A stretch of 64,000 nucleotides of DNA, from assembly GCA_002493595.1 (NCBI GenBank), contig DKZG01000014.1:110345-174344 (forward strand), read 5' to 3'. Within the stretch, counting starts at the first letter, position 1. The number at the start of each line of letters is the position of its first letter. This stretch comes from Ruminococcaceae bacterium UBA7080. GTDB taxonomy: Bacteria > Bacillota > Clostridia > Oscillospirales > Acutalibacteraceae. The notes under the pieces were generated by a model that did no database searches, was not told the DNA's origin, and was given only the letters and a program-made list of their open reading frames with translations. Shown here piece by piece: positions 1 to 9,084 of the stretch. Position numbers and translations under genes: made by a program.

Positions 1-415
1 CAATCCGCTTTGCGCCAAGCTCATAAAGCGAATTTGCAGTCTGGTAATTCACTATACCAACCTGAGTTGACATATGAATTTCTACATCAGGCGCATATTT
101 TTTTGCAAGCATCATTACACCGATATCAGCAATAATAAATGCATCAACACCAATTTGAGCAGCATATTTAAGAAAATCCGGCAAATATTCAATTTCGTTA
201 TTTCTTGGCAAAGTATTACAGGTTAAATATACTTTTTTATCCATAGAATGTGCAAGTGACACGGCATTTTTCAGCTCATCTGCACTAAAATTAGAAGGAT
301 TTGTGCGCATGCCAAACTGTTCGCCGCCAAGATAAACAGCATCTGCACCGAATTTCAGAGCAAGTTTAAGTCGCTCAAAATCACCAGCCGGTGAAAGTAA
401 TTCAATTTTTTTCAT
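1..415 (-). CDS. Peptidase U32 family protein, N-terminal part
   Basis: This is the first 138 codons of a gene cut by the left edge. The protein opens MKKIELLSPAGDFERL and continues with GADAVYLGG and a run ending in THMSTQ-like EIHMSTQVG. These are hallmarks of the U32 (PrtC/YhbU/RlhA-type) TIM-barrel family. Members are annotated as collagenase-like peptidases, but several act in tRNA or rRNA hydroxylation with iron-sulfur clusters; the C-terminal cysteines that would help decide are outside the window. It starts 8 bases after the mltG stop without a clear Shine-Dalgarno, which suggests translational coupling. The family is sure; the exact function is not. Confidence 0.85.
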   Translation of the reverse strand, partial: MKKIELLSPAGDFERLKLALKFGADAVYLGGEQFGMRTNPSNFSADELKNAVSLAHSMDKKVYLTCNTLPRNNEIEYLPDFLKYAAQIGVDAFIIADIGVMMLAKKYAPDVEIHMSTQVGIVNYQTANSLYELGAKRI

Positions 416-423
416 ACACATAA

Positions 424-1704
424 TTATGATATAGCGTTAAGATAAGGCGCATAAGCGTTAATCTTTTCGTTAAACTCCTGATTTGTTTTTGCTGTATAAA
501 GATTTCCTTTCGCATCATGGAAAAAGAAGAATGCATCACTGTCCGCGGGATAAAGTGCTGCATTTATTGCATCCAGACCGGGGTTGCAAATCGGACCCTC
601 CGGTAATCCGACAACAGTTGATGATATATGCGTATCATAATAAGTTAAATAATAGTCAGAAGTGTGGGCGGAAGTAGAAGATAAAGAAGGTGCAACCTTA
701 TTTTTAATATAATCGCTTGTTGAGTCACATCCGATAGACGGACGATTTGTTGTATCGGAAAGTCTGTTATGCAAAACAGCAGAAATTGTCTTCATTTGCT
801 CTTCACTGCCTGCTTCCATCTGAATAATAGATGCGATTGTAATAATATCTTCCATAGAATAGCCAAGCTCTTTGGCTCGCTTTCTATGCTTTTCTTTGAT
901 ATGTGTATCTCCGTTTGCAAGGAACTTTTTAATTACCGAAGAAGCGCTCTCGCCAACATAGAAATCATAGGTATCCGGAAACAGATATCCTTCAAGACGA
1001 TAAGGAACCTTTTCCTCTGCCTGCAATGAATTAACAAGCGAGTATGAAAAATTAACAGTCTGGATTGCTGACAGCAGTGCTGCCTTATCACAAACTTCAT
1101 TTGCAACAAGCTTGTCCACAATTTCAGGAACCGTATAACCTTCAGGGAAAGTTAATCTTACGGTTTCAGCACTTGTGGCGTCACCCTGCATGGCCTGCAG
1201 CATACCCTCAAGTCCCATTTTTCCTGAAAGATAATAAACACCCGGCTCATAAGTTTTTTCCTTAAAATAGACACCGTTTCTGTAATTAGGTCCAACTTGA
1301 CTTTCTCTGAATTTTGCAAACAGCTTACAAAAATTCTTACATTTAACGAGTCCATTATCAGCAAGCAAATCAACAGCATCATCAATATTATCTATTTGGT
1401 CAGTATAGCTTACAGTTACAGTTGAGCTTGTTTTAGTTATTGCAAGAACATCATTCATACACATAACGGCATAAACGGAAAGTACCATTGAAATAACGAT
1501 TACCACTATAAAAAACACATAAGTACTTGCCACACTCTGACCCTTTTTACGTTTGGGTACTGCTCTTTTCACAGCAGTGGCTGAATTTGATGCAGATGAC
1601 GCACGCGTATCTACATTTGAAAAATAGACATCATTTTTGCTGCCTGCAGTATCCACAGGGTTAATACCGCTTTCTTCAGGTTTAAAATCATTATTATTTT
1701 CCAT
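424..1704 (-). CDS. mltG: Endolytic murein transglycosylase MltG (YceG-like)
   Basis: MltG cleaves nascent peptidoglycan strands at the outer face of the membrane. The 426-aa protein has a polar, charged N-terminus (about 1-55), one membrane segment (about 58-85, STYVFFIVVIVISMVLSVYA) and a large extracellular domain. Family motifs seen are FPEGYT, EGYLFPDTYDF and IASIIQMEAGSEE, whose Glu near residue 297 matches the catalytic Glu, then LPEGPICNPG and FFFFHDAKG near the end. The start follows AAGGAGGATATA. It is near the end of the long minus-strand block, between the folate cyclo-ligase and the U32 gene. Confidence 0.93.
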   Translation of the reverse strand: MENNNDFKPEESGINPVDTAGSKNDVYFSNVDTRASSASNSATAVKRAVPKRKKGQSVASTYVFFIVVIVISMVLSVYAVMCMNDVLAITKTSSTVTVSYTDQIDNIDDAVDLLADNGLVKCKNFCKLFAKFRESQVGPNYRNGVYFKEKTYEPGVYYLSGKMGLEGMLQAMQGDATSAETVRLTFPEGYTVPEIVDKLVANEVCDKAALLSAIQTVNFSYSLVNSLQAEEKVPYRLEGYLFPDTYDFYVGESASSVIKKFLANGDTHIKEKHRKRAKELGYSMEDIITIASIIQMEAGSEEQMKTISAVLHNRLSDTTNRPSIGCDSTSDYIKNKVAPSLSSTSAHTSDYYLTYYDTHISSTVVGLPEGPICNPGLDAINAALYPADSDAFFFFHDAKGNLYTAKTNQEFNEKINAYAPYLNAIS

Positions 1705-1718
1705 TATATCCTCCTTGC

Positions 1719-2276
1719 TCAGACAGATATTATACTGTCCTCAGTGATAATATACTTAACGGGAATGTCATATTTGCCGGTTGGCAAACATTCTTTAACC
1801 AATTCATTATAACACAATCCGACAGAAATAAAAGAAAAATTTGACAAGAATCTGTCATAATATCCTTTGCCGTATCCAAGTCTGTACCCATTCCTGTCAT
1901 AAGCTATTGCAGGAACAATACAAACAGAAGACGAAAAGTCTTTAACCTTTGTACATTTTTCGGGATCAGGCTCCCTGACGCCAAAAAATCCCGATTTCAA
2001 ATCACAAACAGAGCTTATGTAATAAAAGCTCATATTGCCTTTATCATCACCGCACACAGGCAAGGCGACTTTTTTTCCGTCATTTAAGGCAGCCTTTATA
2101 CAATCATCAACATTAATCTCATCAGTAAGTGCAGCATAAAATAAAAGTAAATCAGCATTTTTATACTCACTCAACGAAATAAGATTACTGCAAATTTTTT
2201 TATCAAGAAGTGTTTTATTCTTAATCGCTCGTCTCTGAGTTTTCAGATCTCGGCGTAATTCATTTTTTAATTGCAT
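1719..2276 (-). CDS. 5-formyltetrahydrofolate cyclo-ligase
   Basis: This enzyme converts 5-formyl-THF to 5,10-methenyl-THF using ATP in cytosolic one-carbon metabolism. The 185-aa length is typical. The C-terminal signature YRLGYGKGYYDRFL (about residues 130-145) is the family's nucleotide/folate-binding loop, and the basic N-terminus KNELRRDLKTQRR fits. Its ATG overlaps the end of the DJ-1 gene by about 10 bases, so the two are translationally coupled. Nothing is unusual. Confidence 0.92.
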   Translation of the reverse strand: MQLKNELRRDLKTQRRAIKNKTLLDKKICSNLISLSEYKNADLLLFYAALTDEINVDDCIKAALNDGKKVALPVCGDDKGNMSFYYISSVCDLKSGFFGVREPDPEKCTKVKDFSSSVCIVPAIAYDRNGYRLGYGKGYYDRFLSNFSFISVGLCYNELVKECLPTGKYDIPVKYIITEDSIISV

Positions 2277-2806
2277 TGTATTGTTTCTCTAATCTGTTTC
2301 GCAGTTGCTTCGTCTGTCAATGCCTTAACAATTTCAAGACCGAAATCAACTGAAACACCTGCGCCCCTGGCAGTGATATACTGTCCGTCAGTAACAACAT
2401 ATTTTTCAGATAAATGAGCACCGGCTAAATACTCCATAAAAGAAGGAAAAGCAGTTGCTTCTCTATGCTCCAGAAGACCTTTATTACCAAGAATAGAAGG
2501 TGCAGCACAAATTGCACATATATAGATATTATCTTTCGCTGCTTTATCAATAATATCCTGAACGGCACAACTCTTTTCTAGATTAATTACACCTTCAGAA
2601 CCTCCCGGTAAAATAACAGCATCAACACTATTATATTCAAAATTATCAATAACCATGTCGGCTTCAACTGCAACACCGCAAGAAGAGGTTACAGTCTTTC
2701 CTGTTACACCTACAGTCTTAACATCAAGTTTTGCCCGTCTCAACATATCAACAGGGGCAAGTGCTTCAATAATTTCAAATCCATCTGCTAAAAATAAATA
2801 AACCAT
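2267..2806 (-). CDS. DJ-1/PfpI family protein
   Basis: This 179-aa class I glutamine-amidotransferase-like protein has the DJ-1 layout: an N-terminal VYLFLADGFEIIEALAPVD strand-turn with the conserved acidic residue, AVILPGGSEG, and the nucleophile elbow AICAAPSIL with the reactive Cys near residue 100. Close relatives are called YajL/ThiJ or deglycase-chaperones, and the substrate is uncertain. I start at the ATG at 2806, which has GGGAG seven bases upstream, rather than an upstream TTG. It begins two bases from the GNAT gene end. Confidence 0.88.
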   Translation of the reverse strand: MVYLFLADGFEIIEALAPVDMLRRAKLDVKTVGVTGKTVTSSCGVAVEADMVIDNFEYNSVDAVILPGGSEGVINLEKSCAVQDIIDKAAKDNIYICAICAAPSILGNKGLLEHREATAFPSFMEYLAGAHLSEKYVVTDGQYITARGAGVSVDFGLEIVKALTDEATAKQIRETIQCN

Positions 2807-2808
2807 AC

Positions 2809-3273
2809 TCAATCTCCCATATATGCAAGTGCAAAGGGCTCTTCAAGAAAGCAGCCATCAAAAAGATAGTCCTTTATTTCACTGCACTCATTAAATAAAA
2901 TGTTATTGGTTTTCATTTTATGATTAAACCCTCTTTTCAAATAATAGCTGGCAAGAGAAATATCAGCGGGTATCAGAATAATATTTTCGTAATGCTCTTT
3001 TGCATAATTTAAAAGCCGAGTCATACAACCTTTTGTTCGATATTCACAATCTGTACACGCTGCATATACATATTTAAAAGCTTTGTTTTGTACCTTGCAG
3101 TCTACTAAAAAAAACATTGAACAAAGAAAATCATCATCATACAAGCAAAGACAACTCTTATTTTTGGCATGATTCAAAAAAAATATAACATCTTCACGGC
3201 TGTCGCCGAATGCTTTTTTCCAAAGCGTTATAATATCTTCGCTGTATTTATATGTTTCAACTATTCTATCCAT
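2809..3273 (-). CDS. GNAT family N-acetyltransferase
   Basis: This is a 154-aa acyl-CoA-dependent acetyltransferase. After a central strand, CTDCEYRTKGCMTRLL corresponds to the acetyl-CoA pyrophosphate loop (R/Q-x-x-G-x-G/A), and ASYYLKRGF is the usual late motif where the chain meets CoA. The target is unknown. It overlaps the upstream DUF2156 gene by about 8 bases. Confidence 0.8.
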   Translation of the reverse strand: MDRIVETYKYSEDIITLWKKAFGDSREDVIFFLNHAKNKSCLCLYDDDFLCSMFFLVDCKVQNKAFKYVYAACTDCEYRTKGCMTRLLNYAKEHYENIILIPADISLASYYLKRGFNHKMKTNNILFNECSEIKDYLFDGCFLEEPFALAYMGD

Positions 3274-4153
3274 TATAATATGCCACGCATTTTTCTAAAA
3301 ATATCTCAGGATTATAGGATTGCTTGGCACGGCGCAATCCTTCAATACCCAAATCCTCTTCCCTGTTCACATACTCATAGCTCATCAGACAGTTCTTCGT
3401 AAACTCCTGATTAATTATGGGATACGCGCCTTGAATATCGGCCGGCGCCTTTTCAAAATGAGTAACAAATAATCTGTCTGAATGACGTTCACCCATCGTA
3501 TAAGCAATTACCTTTCCGCCGACCCGTATAAGTCCACCCAAAAAACCTAGCTTTTCATAATTTTCAAAAGCAGTTAGAACAGACTCAAATTCATATGAAT
3601 AATCAGAATCATCCTCATGATTCTTTATCCATTCACTATGAAGTGCGACACACTCAGGGATATTTGTATCATTTAAAATTTCAAAAGACCAATCAGGATT
3701 TTTCTTTTTAAAATTTGTTATATGATTGCGCTTGCCATGATATTTTTTGCCGCTTAAGGACGCCATCTTATCAACCGAATAAATATAATCATTATAGGCA
3801 TCGCTGTATTCATACGAAAATTCACCCGAAAAATATTTATCAATAAGCTTTTTATAATTTTCCGTAACACCGTAAATGACCGGCGTTAAACCAAAGGATT
3901 TAGCATCCGCAATTATTTGCTCAAGCGCATCCTTAAAATCACCGCTGCCAATAGGAACACTGTACATAAAGTCATTTTCTCTTCCCCAACGGCACATTAA
4001 AAAACCATTATACTCACAAATACCGGTTCGGTATGATGTTGCCCAAACAAAAATATTGCCGAAAGTATATTCACAGTTAAGACTGTTCACATGACCCAAA
4101 CACGCATCGACCCAAGCTTTATCTTCAATCACAGGTTTTTTAAAATCAAGCAT
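3266..4153 (-). CDS. DUF2156 (GNAT-like aminoacyl/acyl transferase fold) protein
   Basis: This 295-aa protein begins MLDFKKPVIEDKAW and contains SGKKYHGKRNHITNFKK, GGLIRVGGKVIAYTMGER and YVNREEDLGIEGLRRAK, which are family-typical stretches of DUF2156 proteins in clostridia. The fold is a tandem GNAT related to the C-terminal domain of MprF and to FemAB enzymes. It is predicted cytosolic, with no membrane segment. The substrate is not known. It sits between tmk and the GNAT gene in the same strand block. Confidence 0.8.
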   Translation of the reverse strand: MLDFKKPVIEDKAWVDACLGHVNSLNCEYTFGNIFVWATSYRTGICEYNGFLMCRWGRENDFMYSVPIGSGDFKDALEQIIADAKSFGLTPVIYGVTENYKKLIDKYFSGEFSYEYSDAYNDYIYSVDKMASLSGKKYHGKRNHITNFKKKNPDWSFEILNDTNIPECVALHSEWIKNHEDDSDYSYEFESVLTAFENYEKLGFLGGLIRVGGKVIAYTMGERHSDRLFVTHFEKAPADIQGAYPIINQEFTKNCLMSYEYVNREEDLGIEGLRRAKQSYNPEIFLEKCVAYYNG

Positions 4154-4156
4154 TCG

Positions 4157-4819
4157 CTACAATTCCTCATTTATACATTGCATTATTTTACTGTGTATTT
4201 CATCAACACCAAGCGGATTTTCACCGTCAGAGCAGGAAATAATGTGCCAGCCTTGTTTTTTTGCTGCATACAATGCTGCACGTCTGCAGCTGTTCAAGAA
4301 GACTGTATCAGACTCATGAACATCCTTTTTATTCTCATCACCATCATATCGAGATGTCATCAGACGCTGAGAAATTTCAATCGGCATATCAAGATAAATA
4401 ACAACATCCGGCTTTGGTATACCGATTTTATTATACTCGAAATCAGCTGACCATTCGAGATATTCATCCCATTTTTCCTCCTCTATCTTTTCCATCTGAT
4501 AAATGGAGTTAGAGGTTGCATATCTATCAGCCAGAATCAAAGTACCGTTAGCATAATCACGCCCCCAGTCCAGCTTATAGGATGCAAATCTGTCCACAGC
4601 ATAAAATGCACCGGCTGCATATGCATTGACATCACAAGCATGATTGCCAAACTCACCGCTTAAATACATCTTGACAAGTGTGCTTGAAGGATTGTCATAA
4701 TCAGGCAATTTTATTTTTCTGTAATTCATTTTTCGTGAGCTGAAATACTGCTCTAACAGAGCTATCTGAGTGGATTTTCCGCTTCCGTCAAGTCCTTCAA
4801 TTATTATAAGTTTTGCCAT
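4157..4819 (-). CDS. tmk: Thymidylate kinase
   Basis: It phosphorylates dTMP to dTDP. The P-loop IEGLDGSGKSTQ is at residues 7-18 of this 220-aa form, followed by the DRYATSN motif (family DRY) and a lid region. I choose the ATG at 4819 because the family begins directly before the P-loop; the 31 extra residues of a longer reading frame overlap the upstream DUF896 gene. The DUF896 stop lies about 20 bases inside tmk, so the two genes are tightly coupled. The sequence differs from classical Tmk in the middle region, so a related deoxynucleoside-monophosphate kinase is a small alternative. Confidence 0.85.
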   Translation of the reverse strand: MAKLIIIEGLDGSGKSTQIALLEQYFSSRKMNYRKIKLPDYDNPSSTLVKMYLSGEFGNHACDVNAYAAGAFYAVDRFASYKLDWGRDYANGTLILADRYATSNSIYQMEKIEEEKWDEYLEWSADFEYNKIGIPKPDVVIYLDMPIEISQRLMTSRYDGDENKKDVHESDTVFLNSCRRAALYAAKKQGWHIISCSDGENPLGVDEIHSKIMQCINEEL

Positions 4820-5021
4820 TTGTTTTTCTTCTAACCTTTTTCTTATTTCCTTTTTCGTCAACAATATAAGTATTTTCAAGCTGGCCGATAAGACTGGATT
4901 TAAAGGAATCAATATACTCTCTTCTGAGTATTGCCTGCTCTGCTTTCTCTTCTTGCGTTAACCCCTGATTTTTAGCCTTATGTGCCAGCTCGTTAATACG
5001 ATTAATTTTTTCTTCTGTCAT
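4797..5021 (-). CDS. DUF896 small cytosolic protein (YnzC type)
   Basis: This 74-aa basic protein has the DUF896 signature: MTEEKINRINELAHKAK, then GLTQEEKAEQAILRREYI and a C-terminal Lys/Arg-rich tail. B. subtilis YnzC is a helical-hairpin protein of unknown role. It lies 15 bases downstream of rpoD and its 3' end overlaps the tmk start. Confidence 0.9.
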   Translation of the reverse strand: MTEEKINRINELAHKAKNQGLTQEEKAEQAILRREYIDSFKSSLIGQLENTYIVDEKGNKKKVRRKTNGKTYNN

Positions 5022-5036
5022 TCTATTTTCTCAACC

Positions 5037-6167
5037 TTAATCCAAGAAATCTCTGAGCTTTTTGCTCCTGCTGGGATGGCGAAGCTTCCTAAGTGCCTTA
5101 GCCTCAATCTGTCTTATACGCTCACGTGTTACATTAAATTCCTTGCCAACCTCTTCAAGTGTCTTCGGATTTCCATCTTCAAGACCGAAACGAAGAGAAA
5201 GTACCTTTTCCTCCCTCGGCGTTAAAGTTTTAAGCACATCCGAAAGCTGCTCTTTAAGCAAACTCATTGAGGCTGCATCGGCAGGAGCAAGGGCATCATC
5301 ATCAGGAATAAAGTCACCAAGATGCGAATCCTCCTCTTCACCGATTGGTGTTTCAAGCGAAACCGGCTCCTGTGCAACTCTGAGTATTTCTCTTACCTTT
5401 TCAACCGGCATGCTGAGATACTCGGCAATTTCATCCGGAGTAGGCTCTCTTCCGTTCGTATGAAGCAGCTGGCTGTTTGCCTTTTTAACTTTATTAATCG
5501 TTTCAACCATATGAACCGGTATACGTATTGTTCTTGCCTGGTCTGCAATGGCACGTGTAATAGCCTGCCTGATCCACCAGGTTGCATAGGTTGAAAATTT
5601 GAAGCCCTTCGTATAGTCAAATTTATCAACAGCTTTAATAAGACCGAGGTTTCCCTCCTGAATTAAATCAAGAAACTGCATTCCTCTGCCTACATATCTT
5701 TTTGCAATACTTACAACAAGACGAAGATTGGCTTCGGCCAAACGTTTTTTTGCATTCTGGTCGTCATCGGCAATACGAATAGCAAGTTCTATCTCCTCTT
5801 CAGGCGTAAGAAGCGGAACACGGCCTATTTCTTTCAGATAAACCTTGACAGGGTCATCCATTGCAGCATTATCATTCACAGCTACTGTTTCGGCAGCATC
5901 TGTTTCTTTAGGCAAATCAACCTCAAGACTGAGACTATCCAACGCTTCTGACGAAAAATCATCAATAATATTGATATTTGCACCGTCAATTTGCTCATTA
6001 AGCTTTTCAAGCTCGTCCACATCTAAATCAAGCTCAACAATAAGATTATCTATCTCCTGCGTTGTAAGATGACCTGTCTGCTTACCTTTCTCAACAAGTT
6101 TTTTGAATGCCTGCTGTTTTTTATCTTCACTTACAGGCTGGTTTGGTGTTAAATTAACTTCTTTCAT
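5037..6167 (-). CDS. rpoD: Primary RNA polymerase sigma factor RpoD (SigA)
   Basis: This is the housekeeping sigma-70 factor, 376 aa. An acidic region 1.1 (about 15-90) precedes region 1.2 (DPVKVYLKEIGRVPLLT, about 105). Regions 2.1-2.4 include EGNLGLIKAVDKFDY and TYATWWIRQAI. Region 3 follows, and the region 4.2 helix-turn-helix is VTRERIRQIEAKALRKL near the C-terminus. The length matches firmicute SigA. The start has GAGGAGA upstream. It is preceded by dnaG, the usual macromolecular-synthesis arrangement, without rpsU. Confidence 0.97.
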   Translation of the reverse strand: MKEVNLTPNQPVSEDKKQQAFKKLVEKGKQTGHLTTQEIDNLIVELDLDVDELEKLNEQIDGANINIIDDFSSEALDSLSLEVDLPKETDAAETVAVNDNAAMDDPVKVYLKEIGRVPLLTPEEEIELAIRIADDDQNAKKRLAEANLRLVVSIAKRYVGRGMQFLDLIQEGNLGLIKAVDKFDYTKGFKFSTYATWWIRQAITRAIADQARTIRIPVHMVETINKVKKANSQLLHTNGREPTPDEIAEYLSMPVEKVREILRVAQEPVSLETPIGEEEDSHLGDFIPDDDALAPADAASMSLLKEQLSDVLKTLTPREEKVLSLRFGLEDGNPKTLEEVGKEFNVTRERIRQIEAKALRKLRHPSRSKKLRDFLD

Positions 6168-6188
6168 AAAAAGTCTCCTCTATATGTA

Positions 6189-7928
6189 TTATCCATTATT
6201 AAACAGTTTTCTGAAATCATCATCGCTCAGTTCCAAAGCAGACATGCCGTGTGCCTTTTCATATTCCTCATTAACAATATTAAGGCAATCAGAAAATTCT
6301 TTTTTTGCATTCTTACTTTCCCGGGTTCTGGCAATAATGCCGGAAAGCCTACCTAATTCATCATTGGTCAGTATAGCACTGAAATTGATTAAGTCAACAT
6401 CAAGTTCATCATTAAGCCTTGATATTATTTCCTTAAATACACGTTTTATAAATACTGAAGAAAGCCTTTCTTCATCGAACGTACTGCAAAGTTTTCTGCA
6501 GTCCGGATATCGAAGCAGCAAGCCGATTATTCGTTCCTCAGCCTTTATCTGTTTGATAGACATATCATTCTCAATAGTTTTCTTATGATTTTCTCTTATA
6601 CTTTGCTCAACTATTGATTTATACATTTTACGTTTTTGACGTCCTTGATTCTTTCTGACATAATCATCAAGCTGAACTTTAATGCTTGATTCTTTGATTT
6701 CAAGCTCATCTGCAATACGCTTGATATATAAATCTTCTTCCACACGGCTTACACCGCTCAGAATCCTTACTGCAGCATTAACAAAATCAATTTTTCCCTG
6801 GGTTGTGTTAAGATTATTGTCACTTCTTAAATTGAGCAAAGCAAATTCAATTTCATTTGAAGCTCCGTCCAGCATTCCCTTGAATTTATCTCGGCCGTAT
6901 TTTTTTATAATTTCATCAGGATCTTTACCGCCATTGAGTGCAGGTATTCTGACTTTAATATCAGTCTGCTTAAAAAGTGCTATAGCTTTATTTAAAGCTT
7001 TCCGGCCTGCTTCATCTGCGTCATATGCCAGGATTACTTCTTTCGTATAACGATTTATCAGGCGAACCTGTTCACTCGTAAGAGCAGTACCGCAGCCGGC
7101 AACGGCATTTTTAAAACCGGCTTGATGCATTGCAATAACATCCATATAACCTTCACACAATATCAGGCTGTCACTGCAGCAGTCTTTAGCAAGATTCATT
7201 GCAAAAAGCTCATTTGTTTTCTTGTAAACGAGTGTATCGGAGGTGTTAATATATTTCGGCTTGCTGTCATCCAAAACACGTCCTCCGAAAGCAATAACAT
7301 TGCCGCGTACATCAATAATCGGTGTCATAACACGATTTCTGAAATTATCATAATGCCTGTTATTCTTTCCGACCTTAACAACACCCGCATCCACCATCTC
7401 GCTTAATCTGTATCCCTTGGACTTTAGGTGTTTTAAAAGACTGTCCCACGCATCAGGTGCATATCCGAGACCAAATCTTTTTATCGTATTCATTGAAAAT
7501 CCTCGGTTAAGATAATAATCAAGACCGATTTTCCCCTGAGGACTTACAAGATAATTAAAATAGAATTTTGCCGTTTCACGGTTAATTTCAAGTATACGGC
7601 GTCTTTTTTTTGAAAGACTGTCATCAAAGCTTGTATCATCGGGCATTTGTATGCCTGCCCTCTGTGCCAGCAGTTTAACGGCATCAATATAATCCAAATT
7701 TTCGATTTTTTTGATAAATGTAACCGCATCGCCGCCTGCACCGCATCCGAAACAGTAAAAAGATTGTGTGTCATTATAAACCGTAAAGGATGGTGTCTTC
7801 TCGTTGTGAAACGGACAAAGTCCCAAAGATGTCGAGCCGCGTCTTTTGAGCGAAACATAAGATGAAATAACATCTTCAATATCTGTTTTGAATTTTAATT
7901 CCTGCAAAAATGCTTCATTTAAAGGCAC
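6189..7928 (-). CDS. dnaG: DNA primase DnaG
   Basis: Primase makes RNA primers for replication. The N-terminal CHC2 zinc finger shows CPFHNEKTPSF and FYCFGCG. The TOPRIM core has LILCEGYMDVIAMH and AYDADEAGRKA, with the metal-binding acids. A helical C-terminal helicase-binding domain follows from about residue 430. I prefer the GTG at 7928 (PLNEAFLQEL), which has GGTGGTGAG upstream and gives the family's usual N-terminus. The ATG at 7946 lacks a ribosome site. It lies between dgt and rpoD. Confidence 0.95.
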   Translation of the reverse strand: MPLNEAFLQELKFKTDIEDVISSYVSLKRRGSTSLGLCPFHNEKTPSFTVYNDTQSFYCFGCGAGGDAVTFIKKIENLDYIDAVKLLAQRAGIQMPDDTSFDDSLSKKRRRILEINRETAKFYFNYLVSPQGKIGLDYYLNRGFSMNTIKRFGLGYAPDAWDSLLKHLKSKGYRLSEMVDAGVVKVGKNNRHYDNFRNRVMTPIIDVRGNVIAFGGRVLDDSKPKYINTSDTLVYKKTNELFAMNLAKDCCSDSLILCEGYMDVIAMHQAGFKNAVAGCGTALTSEQVRLINRYTKEVILAYDADEAGRKALNKAIALFKQTDIKVRIPALNGGKDPDEIIKKYGRDKFKGMLDGASNEIEFALLNLRSDNNLNTTQGKIDFVNAAVRILSGVSRVEEDLYIKRIADELEIKESSIKVQLDDYVRKNQGRQKRKMYKSIVEQSIRENHKKTIENDMSIKQIKAEERIIGLLLRYPDCRKLCSTFDEERLSSVFIKRVFKEIISRLNDELDVDLINFSAILTNDELGRLSGIIARTRESKNAKKEFSDCLNIVNEEYEKAHGMSALELSDDDFRKLFNNG

Positions 7929-7961
7929 AGGCTCACCACCCTTCATATAAAATAGATTTTA

Positions 7962-8972
7962 TCAATCGAGCCAAAACATCGGAACAAACAAATTATTAAA
8001 AATCTTCAGTGCGTAATTATCACTCATTCCGGCTATGTAATCGCAGACCGCACGTTCCTCTCCGTCCTTTTCGGCAATCGAAACAAATTCCTCGGGCATA
8101 TCTTCAATATGCCTGCTGTAATAGGAATATATGCGCTCAAGCATATCAACCGCCTTGCTTTCCTCACCCTTGCAGATCGGATTTGTATAAACAGCGGTAA
8201 ACATAAAATCATGTAAATCAATAAATCCTGTATAAAAATCGTCGCTCATTCTGATTTTATCATCACTATTATTGATAACATCGATAACCATATTGTTGAT
8301 TCGTTCCGATTTCGACATGCCAAGCTGCATTCTTAAGCTGAGAGGTATATCCTCCTCATTCATAACGGAAGCCCTTATAGCATCATCGATATCGTGATTA
8401 ATATAAGCAATTTTATCGGCAATACGAATGATCTGCCCTTCCAGTGTATAAGCCTCAGGGCCTTTTGTATGGCAAAGAATACCATTTTTTACTTCATCTG
8501 TAAGATTAAGCCCCTGACCGCACTTCTCGAGTCTTTCAACCGTTCTTACACTTTGCTCATAATGCTTGAATCCGCAGCTGCAAAGCTTGTCCAATGCACG
8601 TTCACCGGCGTGACCGAAAGGAGTATGCCCCAAATCATGCCCCAATGCAATGGCTTCTGTTAAATCTTCATTAAGCTGCAATGCTCTTGCAATTGTTCTG
8701 GCAATCTGAGAAACCTCAAGAGTATGCGTAAGACGGGTACGATAATGATCACCGCTGGGTGCAAGAAAAACCTGTGTTTTATGCTTGAGCCGTCTAAAAG
8801 ACTGTGAATGAATAATTCTGTCCCTGTCGCGCTGAAAACATGTTCTGACTAAATCAGGTTCTTCTGTTTTAGCCCTGCCCCGTGAATTAGAGGAAAAACA
8901 GGCTTTATCGCACAAAATATATTTTTCGTTTTTTTCCGATAAAAGACGTATAGAATTATCCAAAGTTTTCAC
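7962..8972 (-). CDS. dgt: Deoxyguanosinetriphosphate triphosphohydrolase-like HD protein
   Basis: This 336-aa HD-domain protein hydrolyses dNTPs to deoxynucleosides and triphosphate in this family. Motifs seen are RDRDRIIHSQSFRRLKHKTQV, where the first His and the basic residues bind metal and phosphate, then TRLTHTLEVSQIAR, and ALGHDLGHTPFGHAGE, which carries the HD pair. It has the short length of the type-2 Dgt subfamily. The start is uncertain: GTG at 8972 abuts AAAGG, and TTG at 8963 has better spacing. It is the first gene of the minus-strand block that continues to dnaG. Confidence 0.9.
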   Translation of the reverse strand: MKTLDNSIRLLSEKNEKYILCDKACFSSNSRGRAKTEEPDLVRTCFQRDRDRIIHSQSFRRLKHKTQVFLAPSGDHYRTRLTHTLEVSQIARTIARALQLNEDLTEAIALGHDLGHTPFGHAGERALDKLCSCGFKHYEQSVRTVERLEKCGQGLNLTDEVKNGILCHTKGPEAYTLEGQIIRIADKIAYINHDIDDAIRASVMNEEDIPLSLRMQLGMSKSERINNMVIDVINNSDDKIRMSDDFYTGFIDLHDFMFTAVYTNPICKGEESKAVDMLERIYSYYSRHIEDMPEEFVSIAEKDGEERAVCDYIAGMSDNYALKIFNNLFVPMFWLD

Positions 8973-9037
8973 CCTTTCTTTTATACTATACTCAATTATG
9001 TAATATTATCCTTTATTTTTAAAACAAATTTTGAATA

Positions 9038-9066
9038 TTGACTAAAACAATTATTAATTATATTAT
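9038..9066 (+). promoter_or_regulatory. Sigma-A promoter for the phosphoesterase gene
   Basis: TTGACT (9038-9043), a 17-base spacer and TATTAT (9061-9066) lie 19 bases upstream of the start codon of the metallophosphoesterase gene. Confidence 0.7.
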
Positions 9067-9084
9067 ATTGTCAGGTGATGTTGA

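Noticed and set aside
5037..7928. Complete rpsU-dnaG-rpoD macromolecular synthesis operon
   Set aside because: rpsU is not upstream; dgt is in that position.
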